Source: Robinsoniella peoriensis
GTDB taxonomy: Bacteria; Bacillota; Clostridia; Lachnospirales; Lachnospiraceae
Reading direction: 5' to 3'
Assembly: GCF_000797495.1 (NCBI RefSeq)
Contig: NZ_JTGN01000017.1
Location: forward strand, 62,001 to 126,000
DNA length: 64,000 bases
In this document: piece by piece, positions 16,201 through 24,368 of the stretch
How the letters are laid out: the number at the start of each line of letters is the position of its first letter
Numbering within the stretch: the first letter of the stretch is position 1
Position numbers and translations under genes: made by a program
Notes under the pieces: generated by a model
Told to the model about the DNA's origin: nothing
What the model saw: only the letters and a program-made list of their open reading frames with translations
The model's database searches: none

Positions 16201-17490
16201 ACACAGGCATCCTATGCTTCACCAATTAATTACGGCGTAGTAAACGAGGATAATCTGGACCGTTACCTGGAAAACTACATTGATACAATAGAGCACCCTG
16301 TTGCAAATGACGGATCATCGCTGATACCATACACGATCACAACTGGGTTTAATGCAACGCCTAATTTATTAAATGCGCTAAGTGATCATGGGAGATCAGA
16401 TGCAGCGTATAAGATGTTCGAGTGTACAGATTATGCATCCTGGCTTTATCCGGTAACGCAGGGGGCCACAAGCATCTGGGAGAGATGGGATTCCTATACG
16501 CAAGAGAATGGTTTTGGTGGTAATAATAGTATGAACTCCTTTAACCACTACTCTCTGGGAGCAGTTACTTCCTGGATGATGGATTCTCAGCTTGGAATCA
16601 AATATGATGAAAAAGCACCAGGCTATAAACATTTTATTTTACAGCCAACAGCCGGTGGATCTTTTACTTATGCAAATGGTACTTTTGACTCCGCCTATGG
16701 AACAATTTACAGCGGATGGACAGCAGATAGTAAAGAGATGACCGCCTATGAAGCAGTTGTCCCTGCTAATACGACAGCAACCTTATACCTTCCTGTAAAT
16801 AAAAATCAGTCAGATTGCATGGTACTGCCAGAAGGGGCAGCATTGATTGGGTTTGAGGAGCACAATGGAATGAAGTGTGCGAAGATTGAATTGTTATCCG
16901 GGACTTATTCCTTTGATATTCCAACAAAGGAGGATGCAGCGGCAATAATTAGCCAGAAGGCGCAGGAAAAGGCAGAAGCGGCAAAAAAAGAAGCGGAAGA
17001 AGCAAGAAAAGAAGCGGAAGCAGCTAAAAAAGAATCAGTAGAGGCGAATAAAAAGGCTGAGGAAGCCCGGAAGGCAGCAGAAGCTGCAAAAAAAGAATCA
17101 GGTGAGAATAGCGCTAAGGCAAAAGCAGCGCTGGAAGCAGCACAAAGAGCAGAGAAGATTGCTGAAGAAGCGCGGGTTAAAGTGGAAAGGCTTGAGTTTA
17201 AGGCTATAAAACCTTCGGTAAAGACTATAAAAAGTACAAAGAAAAAATATGTAAAGGTGACATGGAAGAAAGTTAGCAGTGCTGATGGATACATAATCCA
17301 GTATTCCTTGAAGTCGAATTTTGCCGGTAAAAAAAGTCTGACAATCAAAAAGAGAACAACGTTAACAAAAACAAATAAGAAATTAAAGAGCGGTAAGAAA
17401 TATTATTTCCGTATTAGAGCCTATAAGACAATCGGCGGAAAAAAAGTTTATACCAGTTATAGTAACAAGAAAAGTGTAAAGGTGAAATAA
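13291..17490 (+). CDS. Secreted alpha-L-rhamnosidase (GH78) with coiled-coil stalk and Fn3-like C-terminus
   Basis: Start ATG 13291 has AGGGAGGG 7-8 nt upstream. The first 35 residues are a signal peptide (basic MRKIVKQ, hydrophobic stretch, AAMDVFAAEA). Then come an Fn3-like domain (about 35-150), an inserted concanavalin-like domain (about 165-360), the rhamnosidase N domain (about 400-560) and the GH78 (alpha/alpha)6 barrel (about 720-1090). The active-site block is DCPQRNERMGW with Asp759 and probable acid Glu765. Residues 1210-1290 are an Ala/Lys/Glu-rich heptad coiled coil, followed by a lysine-rich Fn3-like domain to residue 1399. There is no LPXTG motif, so anchoring would be non-covalent. 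It removes terminal rhamnose from rhamnogalacturonan or plant glycosides outside the cell. GH78 identity is firm; substrate is not. Confidence 0.92.
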   Translation: MRKIVKQSFAYVLAAAVVTGSMPAAAMDVFAAEAENQQMAGISLETTRIVNLKTEGKENPIGVDVSSPVFSWQMTSDAVGVSQASYQLIVTKATDNTVVWDTGEVNSEDSAAVSYEGSSLEACTEYNWSVIVKDNFGNEIVSGLAQFETSLLSTELSAWDGAEWIGADELSVDAAASTLFNITTKVQIPSGSTGASVIFGADDFRLKNKLFNIDMMEGENYFRVELDISQVNENGGAAINIYRVGYFDGDTEDQPFMVINKANNPVTNLDELITDENKNEQHTLEFNVVTSTLTISVDGQEIAVSEPTNGGGTSGSIVLSKLGNSNAMTFPNLNSIGFAADAGQKAVFTDFELQNPGFGTGTLFGEKTGASYNIWKDKEGITLEGNKITVEGTDKDVVAYGDPSYASEPYLRTDFSLDSQIESARLYMGIQGIGDFYINGEEVAPDEWFKQGSMEYREEIGYNVYDVTDYLTQGENAMGAVLGEGWWTGHACTFSDSTYNYYGDQEALLVKLVVKYMDGTSETIVTDDDTWQYFGDGPVRLASLFEGERYDATKEAEIEGFTKADYNPEAAGWRMAEAVETRSPFADQDLVVRHDDEVHVINTLSADLIGENKSGSGSYIYDFGENVAAVPQITIPSEYAEEGETITIRVAEMLYPELEEYGDLAGNLLQENYRAALTTDFYTMKDGEQTYVPDLTFHGYRYIEITGLREALPAEYVKSLVLSSIENTATFDSSNDLVNRLFINGQNSEASNYITLPTDCPQRNERMGWMGDANVYALAGSYNANTYQFLRQWLNCVRQTQGADGMTGHVSPNYPAYNLETGEVKVGGMSFGITWNSAIVFIPYFLYQQYGDTTIVQENMDAIYAYMENLEGKPLSFELNGAKYTEPALTSQTGFLCDHLSVVDTDGAMLGNAMYVYCLESTAAMAKALGQTDKAEKYTAMHEAAKEAWNQIYIDSETGKSCSANGSIIHTQASYASPINYGVVNEDNLDRYLENYIDTIEHPVANDGSSLIPYTITTGFNATPNLLNALSDHGRSDAAYKMFECTDYASWLYPVTQGATSIWERWDSYTQENGFGGNNSMNSFNHYSLGAVTSWMMDSQLGIKYDEKAPGYKHFILQPTAGGSFTYANGTFDSAYGTIYSGWTADSKEMTAYEAVVPANTTATLYLPVNKNQSDCMVLPEGAALIGFEEHNGMKCAKIELLSGTYSFDIPTKEDAAAIISQKAQEKAEAAKKEAEEARKEAEAAKKESVEANKKAEEARKAAEAAKKESGENSAKAKAALEAAQRAEKIAEEARVKVERLEFKAIKPSVKTIKSTKKKYVKVTWKKVSSADGYIIQYSLKSNFAGKKSLTIKKRTTLTKTNKKLKSGKKYYFRIRAYKTIGGKKVYTSYSNKKSVKVK

Positions 17491-17506
17491 ATAAAGAGTA
17501 AAAAAG

Positions 17507-17550
17507 TTGCTGCCGTCCTGCCGATTAACCGTAGGCGGCAGCAATTTTTT
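17507..17550 (+). terminator. Rho-independent terminator of the GH78 gene
   Basis: A 9-bp perfect stem TTGCTGCCG/CGGCAGCAA (17507-17515 with 17536-17544) is followed by a run of T. It ends the rhamnosidase transcript and separates it from the EIIC-EAL gene. Confidence 0.9.
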
Positions 17551-17638
17551 GTGTTATACTAACAGCCAGGAGTATTAATTATTCGTTGTATCAACGTGCG
17601 GACAGAGTTACTGATATTATGAAAGAGGTTACTGGATA

Positions 17639-19735
17639 ATGAAGATGAAAAAGAGGATGAAATTACATAGTTCCCTGTATGGTCTTGCAATTAAGCAGGG
17701 TTTGAGCCTGGCAATTCCGTTCCTTTTAATAGGGTCGTTTGCTCTTTTATTAAATACTTTTCCCTGGGAGGCATACCAGAACATGATTCAAGGGGTTCTG
17801 GATGGAAAACTCGTGGAATTTTTTACGGTAATTTATAATATTACGCTGGGTTCTTTAGCGCTGATTTTGATTTTTACCATAAGTATTTCTATCGGGAAAC
17901 TATTTGGAAAAGAAGACCTGAATTTTTATCCTGCAATAGCTATCTGTTCTTATCTTGCTTTTATAGGAGGACTTCAGAATCAAAAGGAGCATATTTTCGG
18001 TGCAGAATGGGTTTTTACGGCAATGTTTATAACCGTACTCTCCTGTGCCATGTTTCGGCAGGGGATGAACTTTTATAATAAATTTGAAAAACTGCATACG
18101 ATAGGTGCGGATTATATCTTTAATCAGGCGATGAGAAGTCTGCTTCCGTCTGTGGTTATCATTATTTTGTTTACCGCACTGGGGATAGGGCTGAGAGTAT
18201 TGATGGGTGATGGAAACATCATGAATTTCGGTTCCTATTTGTTTTTGCAGCTGTTTGAAAAAATAGGAGGAAATATTCTGGGTGTTATTCTGTATATTTT
18301 CTTTTCCCATCTTTTGTGGTTTTTTGGAATACATGGAACGAATACTCTGGATGCTGTGGCTAAAAGATTGTTTGAGCGTGGAATTGATGTTAATCAGGCA
18401 TTAATTGCATCCGGCGGACAGCCAACAGAAATATTTTCCAAAACTTTTCTGGATGTATTTGTTTTTATTGGCGGCTGCGGTACGGCGCTATGTTTAATTA
18501 TTGCGTTGTTTATTGTTGCAAAAAAGAGCCATAATAAAAGGCTCGCACAGTTTTCCTGTGTACCGGTGCTGTTCAATATCAGTGAGATTGTGGTATTCGG
18601 CTTCCCGGTAATATTTAATCCGATTATGATCATCCCGTTTATATTGACACCCATTGTTATGGCCGTCATAAGCAGTATTGTAATGGGTCTGGGATTTGTG
18701 CCCCTTGTAACTCATTCGGTAGAATGGACTTCTCCCGTGCTTTTAAGCGGATATACGGCCACCGGTTCCGTTGCGGGAAGTATTTTACAGCTGGTAAATA
18801 TTGCAGTTGGGGTTTTTATTTACATTCCTTTTGTGAAAAGAAGCGAGAAGAGACAGACGGAAGATTTTACAAATGAAGCATTGATGATACAGAAAGATAT
18901 GCAGGTGGGGGAGGAGAAGGGAAGGATTCCCGGATTTTTGTCGAATTCGTATGAATATAATTATGCGGCAAAGACATTGGCAGTGGATCTGAATAATGCC
19001 ATGAAACGCAGCCATTTGAAGTTGTTTTACCAGGTTCAGGTGCAGCGGGATGGAGCGGTCTACGGAGGGGAAGCACTCCTAAGATGGAAGCATCCGGTTG
19101 CGGGATACATATCACCTCCGCTCCTGATTTCCCTGGCGGCCCAGTCAGGATTCTTAAGCAGTCTAGGGTATTATATTATTGAAGAGGCATGCAGAAACAT
19201 CGAGGAGATTCAGAAGGTATATGAGAAACCAATTCATATTTCTGTGAATTTATCCCCGCATCAGTTGGAAGAAGAGGATTTTGTAGAGAAAGTCCGGGAA
19301 ATTGTTGGAAAGTACACGCTGGGAAATGTAATTCTTGTGTTTGAAATAACGGAGAGGGCTCTTTTTAGCACCACGGCTGTTATGATTAACCGGATTGAGC
19401 AGCTGAGAGCAATGGGGATCCAGATCAGCATGGATGATTTTGGAATGGGACACAGTTCTCTTACTTATTTGCAGGAAAATGTATTTGAAGAGGTGAAGCT
19501 GGACGGCAGCCTTGTAAAGCAGCTGATGAATAATAAGCGTTCTGAGAATATTGTTCTGGGTATTATTCAGATGGCTAAATCTCTGCATTTTAAAGTTGTG
19601 GCGGAGTTTGTGGAGACAGAAGAGCAAAGGGATGTTCTGGCGAGGCTTGGCTGTAATATTTACCAGGGGTATTTGTATGGTAAGGCTGAGCAGCTAGAAG
19701 TATTTTTAGAATATTTACAGTCTACAAATGGATGA
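17639..19735 (+). CDS. PTS EIIC domain fused to EAL (c-di-GMP phosphodiesterase) domain
   Basis: Residues 1-400 are a multi-spanning lactose/cellobiose-type PTS EIIC domain. The two residues important in this fold are present: His in LWFFGIHGTN and Glu in FNISEIVVFGFP, although the usual NEP is SEI. After a short linker, residues about 440-695 form an EAL domain with its key residues: EALLRW (Glu478), SVNLS, EITE, MDDFG, KLDGS and VVAE. Only the following glycine is replaced (AEFVET). The phosphodiesterase is therefore probably active and hydrolyses c-di-GMP at the membrane. No EIIA or EIIB is nearby. The EIIC part may sense a sugar or PTS phosphorylation state rather than transport. The gene stands alone between two terminators. 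Confidence 0.88.
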   Translation: MKMKKRMKLHSSLYGLAIKQGLSLAIPFLLIGSFALLLNTFPWEAYQNMIQGVLDGKLVEFFTVIYNITLGSLALILIFTISISIGKLFGKEDLNFYPAIAICSYLAFIGGLQNQKEHIFGAEWVFTAMFITVLSCAMFRQGMNFYNKFEKLHTIGADYIFNQAMRSLLPSVVIIILFTALGIGLRVLMGDGNIMNFGSYLFLQLFEKIGGNILGVILYIFFSHLLWFFGIHGTNTLDAVAKRLFERGIDVNQALIASGGQPTEIFSKTFLDVFVFIGGCGTALCLIIALFIVAKKSHNKRLAQFSCVPVLFNISEIVVFGFPVIFNPIMIIPFILTPIVMAVISSIVMGLGFVPLVTHSVEWTSPVLLSGYTATGSVAGSILQLVNIAVGVFIYIPFVKRSEKRQTEDFTNEALMIQKDMQVGEEKGRIPGFLSNSYEYNYAAKTLAVDLNNAMKRSHLKLFYQVQVQRDGAVYGGEALLRWKHPVAGYISPPLLISLAAQSGFLSSLGYYIIEEACRNIEEIQKVYEKPIHISVNLSPHQLEEEDFVEKVREIVGKYTLGNVILVFEITERALFSTTAVMINRIEQLRAMGIQISMDDFGMGHSSLTYLQENVFEEVKLDGSLVKQLMNNKRSENIVLGIIQMAKSLHFKVVAEFVETEEQRDVLARLGCNIYQGYLYGKAEQLEVFLEYLQSTNG

Positions 19736-19768
19736 GAATAGGGTAAATCCCTATTCTCATTCATTTTT
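19732..19768 (+). terminator. Terminator of the EIIC-EAL gene
   Basis: A 12-bp perfect stem (19732-19743 with 19749-19760, loop TAAAT) is followed by TCATTTTTTT. The stop codon of the gene lies inside the left arm. Confidence 0.92.
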
Positions 19769-19872
19769 TTGTAAAGATTGCAAAACGTGTCGGTCAGCAG
19801 CAGGAGAATTGATTTTTTATAGAATTATATCTAAGACAGCGGATACAAAATGAGTGTTTGTTAATGATAAAA

Positions 19873-19942
19873 TATGAAACATATGAAAGGATAATGAAAC
19901 ATATGAAACAATGTTGACGCTGTTATTTTCATAATATATAAT
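19873..19942 (+). promoter_or_regulatory. Promoter of the LacI-ABC operon with upstream direct repeat
   Basis: A near-consensus sigma-A promoter is visible: TTGACG at 19914-19919, a 17-nt spacer, and TATAAT at 19937-19942. Just upstream, ATGAAACATATGAAA occurs twice (about 19873-19887 and 19894-19908), a possible operator or activator site. The transcript would start near 19949, leaving a leader of about 70 nt before the LacI gene. Confidence 0.75.
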
Positions 19943-20020
19943 AAATTTATCATAAAAACAAAGAAAAAATGTAAAAAATTGTACTATTTATACAATTAAC
20001 AAAGGAGGGGAGGTGATAAA

Positions 20021-21016
20021 ATGGGGTCAACTATACGAGAAGTAGCTCGTAGGGCTGGACTGTCGCCGGCAACTGTATCAAGGTATTTTCATGGAACAAA
20101 TGTTGTTTCAGACGATGCATCAAGAAGAATCGAGGAGGCTGTAAAAGAACTGCAGTATATTCCGGTTCATAAACATATGGACCCTGGAGTGATCGCAGTT
20201 TTGATACCGGATCTGAAGCTGGCATATTTTAGTGAAGTATTAAAAGAGATACTGGAAGCAGCACCCAGATACCGCTATCGGCTGGTATTTATTCCTACAT
20301 CATCAGAGGATGAGAGCTATAAATTATTTTTCAGAGAGCTGAATATAACAGGTGTCATTTATCTGGAAGAAAATATGAACTGTAATATGATGAATTACAT
20401 AGCTGCCAAGAATATCAAAATGGTTATGTTTGGCGGGATCAGCTCAGATGTCCGATGTAAAATGATTCATATAAACGATTTATCTGCAGCATATGAAGGT
20501 GCAAAATACCTGTTGGAATTGAGACATGAAAAAATATTGATTCTATCTGATTATCCAAAAAGTATTAGTTCAGGATTTCAGAGAATAACGGGATGTAAGC
20601 GGGCTTATGAAGAGTTTGGGGTACCATTTGAAGCTGAGTTTGCAAAATATGGAGAACTGACCTATGAAAATGGATACTGGCTTACGGCACAGGCTTTGCA
20701 GAAGGGTTTGGCTTTTAGTGCCGTGTTTGCTTTTAGTGATGAAGCAGCAATGGGAGCAATCAGTGCACTTTATGAAAATGGACTGCGTGTGCCGGAACAC
20801 ATTTCCGTACTTGGTTTTGATGGAATCCGTATGTCAGAGCGTATTACACCGAAACTCACTACTATTGCACAGCCTATCAAAAAAATGGTTGAACTTACAC
20901 TTAATACCTTTTTAGACCTGGAGAAAGATGAAAATGTGGAAATTACAATTCCATATGAAATTTTAAAAAGGGGAACCTGCAAAGAATACAGTAAGAAGAT
21001 GGAGGAAGGAAAATGA
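20021..21016 (+). CDS. LacI family transcriptional regulator
   Basis: The N-terminal helix-turn-helix and hinge helix are canonical (TIREVARRAGLSPATVSRYFHG, residues 3-25). The rest is a periplasmic-binding-protein-like sensor domain with GVIYLEE, ILSDYP and HISVLGFDGI. It is the first gene of the operon that encodes a CUT1 ABC importer and three enzymes, so it is probably the autoregulated, sugar-responsive switch for that operon. GGAGGGGAGG lies upstream of ATG 20021. The stop overlaps the start of the next gene (ATGA), which couples regulator and binding protein translation. The length of 331 aa is normal. Confidence 0.93.
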   Translation: MGSTIREVARRAGLSPATVSRYFHGTNVVSDDASRRIEEAVKELQYIPVHKHMDPGVIAVLIPDLKLAYFSEVLKEILEAAPRYRYRLVFIPTSSEDESYKLFFRELNITGVIYLEENMNCNMMNYIAAKNIKMVMFGGISSDVRCKMIHINDLSAAYEGAKYLLELRHEKILILSDYPKSISSGFQRITGCKRAYEEFGVPFEAEFAKYGELTYENGYWLTAQALQKGLAFSAVFAFSDEAAMGAISALYENGLRVPEHISVLGFDGIRMSERITPKLTTIAQPIKKMVELTLNTFLDLEKDENVEITIPYEILKRGTCKEYSKKMEEGK

Positions 21017-22413
21017 ACAAGAAGAGAGTGTTATGTTTTACGATGGCAGCAGTAATGGCAGGCATGTTGGCAGCCTGCGGCAACACCGGTACAAGCAGCG
21101 GTAATAATACCGGAAAAGAGGAAACTTCAAAAACGGAAACAAGCAAATCGGAAACAAGCAAAGAGGAAACGAGCAAAGAGGAAACAAGTAAAGACGAAAC
21201 AGGCAAGGTAGAATCAGGAAAATCGGAAAATGGGGACAAGGTAAATATATCATTCTCTCTATGGGACGAAGTGCAGAAACCCGTATTTGACGAAATTGCT
21301 GCGAAATTTGAGGAGGAGCATCCGGATATTCATGTGGATGTACAGCTGACACCCTGGTCCCAGTATTGGACGAAACTGGATGCGGCTATGGGGGCAGACA
21401 GTGCAGCGGATGTCTTCTGGATGAATACCTATCTTCCTAAATATGCAGAAGCAGGGGTTCTGGAACCACTAGACAGCTATATTGAGAAAGACGGAGTTCA
21501 GTTGAGCGACTATGCAGAGGTAGTTACCAAGGCTTATAATTATAAGGAAGTGCAGTATTGTATGCCTAAGGGTATGGATACGGTACAGGTATTCTTCAAC
21601 AGATCAATTTTTGATAAATACGGAGTGGAAGTTCCAAAGGAAGGATGGACCTGGGATGATATGACCGCAGTGGCTGAGCAGCTAAAGGAAAAGATTTCAG
21701 AACAGGAGTCTGATGAATATCCCATCCTAATGGAATTAGATCCACAACCTTCGTTCTTTAACTTTATTGTCCAGAACGGCGGATATGTACTAAGTGAAGA
21801 TAATAAAACAGCCGGATTTGATCAGCCGGAAACAGTTAAGGCATATCAGGATATTGTTGATTTAATGGATAAGCAGCTTATGCCCGGCAGTGAAGTGCTT
21901 TCGGATACCAAAGGTACTGATCTCTTCCTGTCTCAGAAAGGAGCGATATTATTTATGGGATCATGGAAAGCAGCTGTACTTGATGAAGCCAGTTTTGCTT
22001 CCGATATCGGCACAATTGCCATGCCAGAGAAGGATGAAAATAACCATAGCGTGATTGGGGGATTAGGATTTGCAATGAATGCGGCAAGCAAAGAAAAGGA
22101 TGCGGCATGGGAATTGATAAAATATCTCTCAGGAGAAGAATCTAATAAAATGCAGGCTGAGGCAAAAATAGATATGCCGGCGCTTGTCAGTGCACAGCAG
22201 TACTATACGCCTAATTTTAAGCATGTAGATGCAAATATATTTTATGAAGCTGCAAAAACAGGTGAACTATTTCCTACATCTCCAAGCGTTGCGGATTGGC
22301 TTCCGTCCGTAAATGAAATTTCTGCAAAGATATTTGCAAAGGAGCTTACACCGGAGGAAGGATGTCAGCAAATGCAGGAAGTCACCCAGAAAGCATTGGA
22401 CAGTGAATCATAA
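21013..22413 (+). CDS. Carbohydrate ABC transporter substrate-binding lipoprotein
   Basis: A lipoprotein signal peptide ends in MLAAC with Cys22 as the lipidated residue. Residues 23-75 are a low-complexity linker of repeated KEETSK-like units, encoded by roughly 15-nt DNA repeats at 21120-21210. From residue 76 the protein is an extracellular solute-binding protein of family 1 (INISFSLWDE-like start, GWTWDDM, ILFMGSWKA). It captures a sugar at the outer membrane face and hands it to the two permeases downstream. The overlap with the LacI stop indicates coupled translation. No ABC ATPase is encoded nearby; in Firmicutes a shared MsmK-type ATPase usually serves such systems. The ligand is unknown. 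Confidence 0.93.
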   Translation: MNKKRVLCFTMAAVMAGMLAACGNTGTSSGNNTGKEETSKTETSKSETSKEETSKEETSKDETGKVESGKSENGDKVNISFSLWDEVQKPVFDEIAAKFEEEHPDIHVDVQLTPWSQYWTKLDAAMGADSAADVFWMNTYLPKYAEAGVLEPLDSYIEKDGVQLSDYAEVVTKAYNYKEVQYCMPKGMDTVQVFFNRSIFDKYGVEVPKEGWTWDDMTAVAEQLKEKISEQESDEYPILMELDPQPSFFNFIVQNGGYVLSEDNKTAGFDQPETVKAYQDIVDLMDKQLMPGSEVLSDTKGTDLFLSQKGAILFMGSWKAAVLDEASFASDIGTIAMPEKDENNHSVIGGLGFAMNAASKEKDAAWELIKYLSGEESNKMQAEAKIDMPALVSAQQYYTPNFKHVDANIFYEAAKTGELFPTSPSVADWLPSVNEISAKIFAKELTPEEGCQQMQEVTQKALDSES

Positions 22414-22423
22414 TAAAATTATC

Positions 22424-22454
22424 GGGGCGGACCGGCTGGTCCGTACGCCGCCCC
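22424..22454 (+). other. Intercistronic GC-rich stem-loop between binding protein and permease genes
   Basis: GGGGCGG (22424-22430) pairs perfectly with CCGCCCC (22448-22454), and inner bases can extend the stem. No T-run follows, so it is not a classical terminator. Such hairpins usually protect the 3' end of the upstream binding-protein mRNA and raise its level over the permeases. Confidence 0.65.
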
Positions 22455-22477
22455 AATGACCAGTTGGGGGATATGGT

Positions 22478-23386
22478 ATGAAGACACACAAAAGTACCAA
22501 AGGAAAAAGAAAAAGCAAGGAAATGCTGGCAGGATATCTAATGATATTACCGTTAATGGCAGGCGTGGCTGTTTTCTTTATCGGAGCATTTTTTCAAAAT
22601 ATTTATTATAGCTTTACAAACAAATCCAGTTTTGGCATCCCTAAATTTGTTGGATTTCAGAATTACATTCAGTTGTTTCAGGATGCGGATTTTTACAGAG
22701 CGTTGGTCAATACACTTCTATATGTGGTAATATGCGTACCTCTGGTTGTTGTTTTAGCGGTATTACTGGCAGTGCTGTTAAATACAAAAGTGAAAGGAAT
22801 TGGTTTTTACAGAGTTTGCCTTTTTTTGCCTGCAGTTACCTTGCCTGCAGCTATCGGGCTGCTGTGGAAATGGCTGCTGAATTATAAGTTTGGTCTGGTC
22901 AATGAAATACTGGGAACTCTGGGAAAAGGGCCAGTTGCATGGCTTTCGGATTCAAAAATCGTGCTGGTTTCTATTTCTTTGGTATTTATATGGGCAAGCG
23001 TTGCTTATCAGGTGATTATTCTGCTTGCGGGACTCCAGGGGATACCCGTCTGTTATCATGAAGCAGCGCGTATTGATGGGGCAAATGGAATAAAAAGATT
23101 CTTTAAAATTACGCTCCCGCTTCTTTCACCATCTATTTTCTTTGTCTGTGTTACCACGATGATTAATGTATTTCAGATTTTTGATTTCATTTATTTAATG
23201 ATACCCCAGGGAAGCAGTGGAACAGAAGCGTCCCGGTCTCTGGTGACCTACTTCTTTGAACAGTCATTTGTGAAATTTCATAAAGGATATGGTGCAGCAA
23301 TTAGTCTGATGTTGTTCCTGCTGATTCTGATTATTACGGCAGTACAGTTGGTCTGCCAGAAGAAAATGGTATTTTACGATGATTGA
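22478..23386 (+). CDS. Sugar ABC transporter permease (MalF/UgpA type)
   Basis: The protein has six predicted membrane helices and the EAA loop typical of CUT1 permeases (YHEAARIDGANGIKRFFKITLPLL, about residues 193-216). It pairs with the second permease to form the membrane channel for the substrate delivered by the upstream lipoprotein. Length of 302 aa is normal. The ribosome site GGGGGA is close to the ATG. It lies 64 nt behind the binding-protein gene, after the hairpin at 22424-22454. Confidence 0.94.
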   Translation: MKTHKSTKGKRKSKEMLAGYLMILPLMAGVAVFFIGAFFQNIYYSFTNKSSFGIPKFVGFQNYIQLFQDADFYRALVNTLLYVVICVPLVVVLAVLLAVLLNTKVKGIGFYRVCLFLPAVTLPAAIGLLWKWLLNYKFGLVNEILGTLGKGPVAWLSDSKIVLVSISLVFIWASVAYQVIILLAGLQGIPVCYHEAARIDGANGIKRFFKITLPLLSPSIFFVCVTTMINVFQIFDFIYLMIPQGSSGTEASRSLVTYFFEQSFVKFHKGYGAAISLMLFLLILIITAVQLVCQKKMVFYDD

Positions 23387-23407
23387 CAGTTTTAGGCCTG
23401 CTTGGAA

Positions 23408-23515
23408 TTTCATCCATCTGCACGATACACTGCATTATATGTACTTTTGACAGGAAGGATGAAATAAAGAATGATGGTTTGCAAGAACTATATGGAAAGG
23501 GGTAATACGGCATGA
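23408..23515 (+). other. Gap between the two permease genes: inverted repeat and 14-codon ORF
   Basis: TTTCATCC (23408-23415) is complementary to GGATGAAA (23457-23464), which would enclose a 41-nt loop. A short frame at 23471-23515 (MMVCKNYMERGNTA) ends with an ATGA overlap at the start of the second permease. Its ribosome site GGAAGG is 12 nt away. It may couple translation to the permease or may be chance. Confidence 0.3.
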
Positions 23516-24327
23516 AAAGTAGAAAATGGCCGTTACATCTGCTTCTGGTTCTGTGTGTGGTAATCACAGTAGGACCATTTCTGTGGATGATATTGACATC
23601 GTTTAAGACATATGAAGAGAGTATTCAGATTCCGCCGACTATCTTTCCCCAGGTGCTCACCTTGGAGAGTTACAAAGAGGTAGTACATAAGTTTCCATTT
23701 TTAGATTTTTACCGTAATACCTTTGTAGTACTGTTTTTTACAATTACAATTGAATTGGTGATTTGTTCTATGGCGGCATATGCTTTTGCAAGGCTGGAAT
23801 TTCCTGGGCGGGATGTTATTTTCATTATTTTACTGGCGCTGCTTATGGTACCAGGACAGATCTTTTTAGTTCCCAATTATGATATTATGGTGAAGCTGGG
23901 GCTTGCGGATACCGTAACAGCCTTATGGATTCCAAAAGTTTTCAGTGCATTTGGAACCTTTATGCTGCGTGAATTTTTTAAGGGACTCCCAAGATCTTTG
24001 GATGAAGCTGCAAAATTGGATGGCTGCAGTTACTTTCAGATTTACTATAAGATTCTGCTTCCTTTGATTAAGCCGGCATTGTCTTCTCTGGCGATTCTGA
24101 CTGCAATCTCGACTTTTAAAGATCTGATGTGGCCTCTGATTGTGAACAATGCTATGGAGAAAATGACACTTTCCGCAGGGCTTGCAATGCTGATCGGAGA
24201 ACACACAACGTATTATCCGCAGGTCATGGCAGGGGGGATCATTGCAGTCTTACCTATGATTCTGATTTTCTTCTTATTCCAGAAACAGTTTGTAGAAGGG
24301 ATTGCAGCGACAGGTGTGAAACAATAG
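23512..24327 (+). CDS. Sugar ABC transporter permease (MalG/UgpE type)
   Basis: Six membrane helices and the EAA loop (LDEAAKLDGCSYFQIYYKILLPL, near residues 163-185) mark it as the second CUT1 permease. The C-terminus QKQFVEGIAATGVKQ is typical of MalG-like proteins. It forms a heterodimer with the preceding permease. GGAAAGGGG precedes ATG 23512. The gap of 125 nt from the first permease is larger than usual and contains an inverted repeat and a tiny ORF. Confidence 0.94.
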   Translation: MKSRKWPLHLLLVLCVVITVGPFLWMILTSFKTYEESIQIPPTIFPQVLTLESYKEVVHKFPFLDFYRNTFVVLFFTITIELVICSMAAYAFARLEFPGRDVIFIILLALLMVPGQIFLVPNYDIMVKLGLADTVTALWIPKVFSAFGTFMLREFFKGLPRSLDEAAKLDGCSYFQIYYKILLPLIKPALSSLAILTAISTFKDLMWPLIVNNAMEKMTLSAGLAMLIGEHTTYYPQVMAGGIIAVLPMILIFFLFQKQFVEGIAATGVKQ

Positions 24328-24368
24328 AACAACCGGCAGTTTAAAATACTGTGAGGGAGGAGAAATAT

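Noticed and set aside
16905..17348. Antisense Ala/Ser/Phe-rich frame in the GH78 coiled coil
   Set aside because: Low-complexity sense sequence gives an artificial open frame on the other strand.
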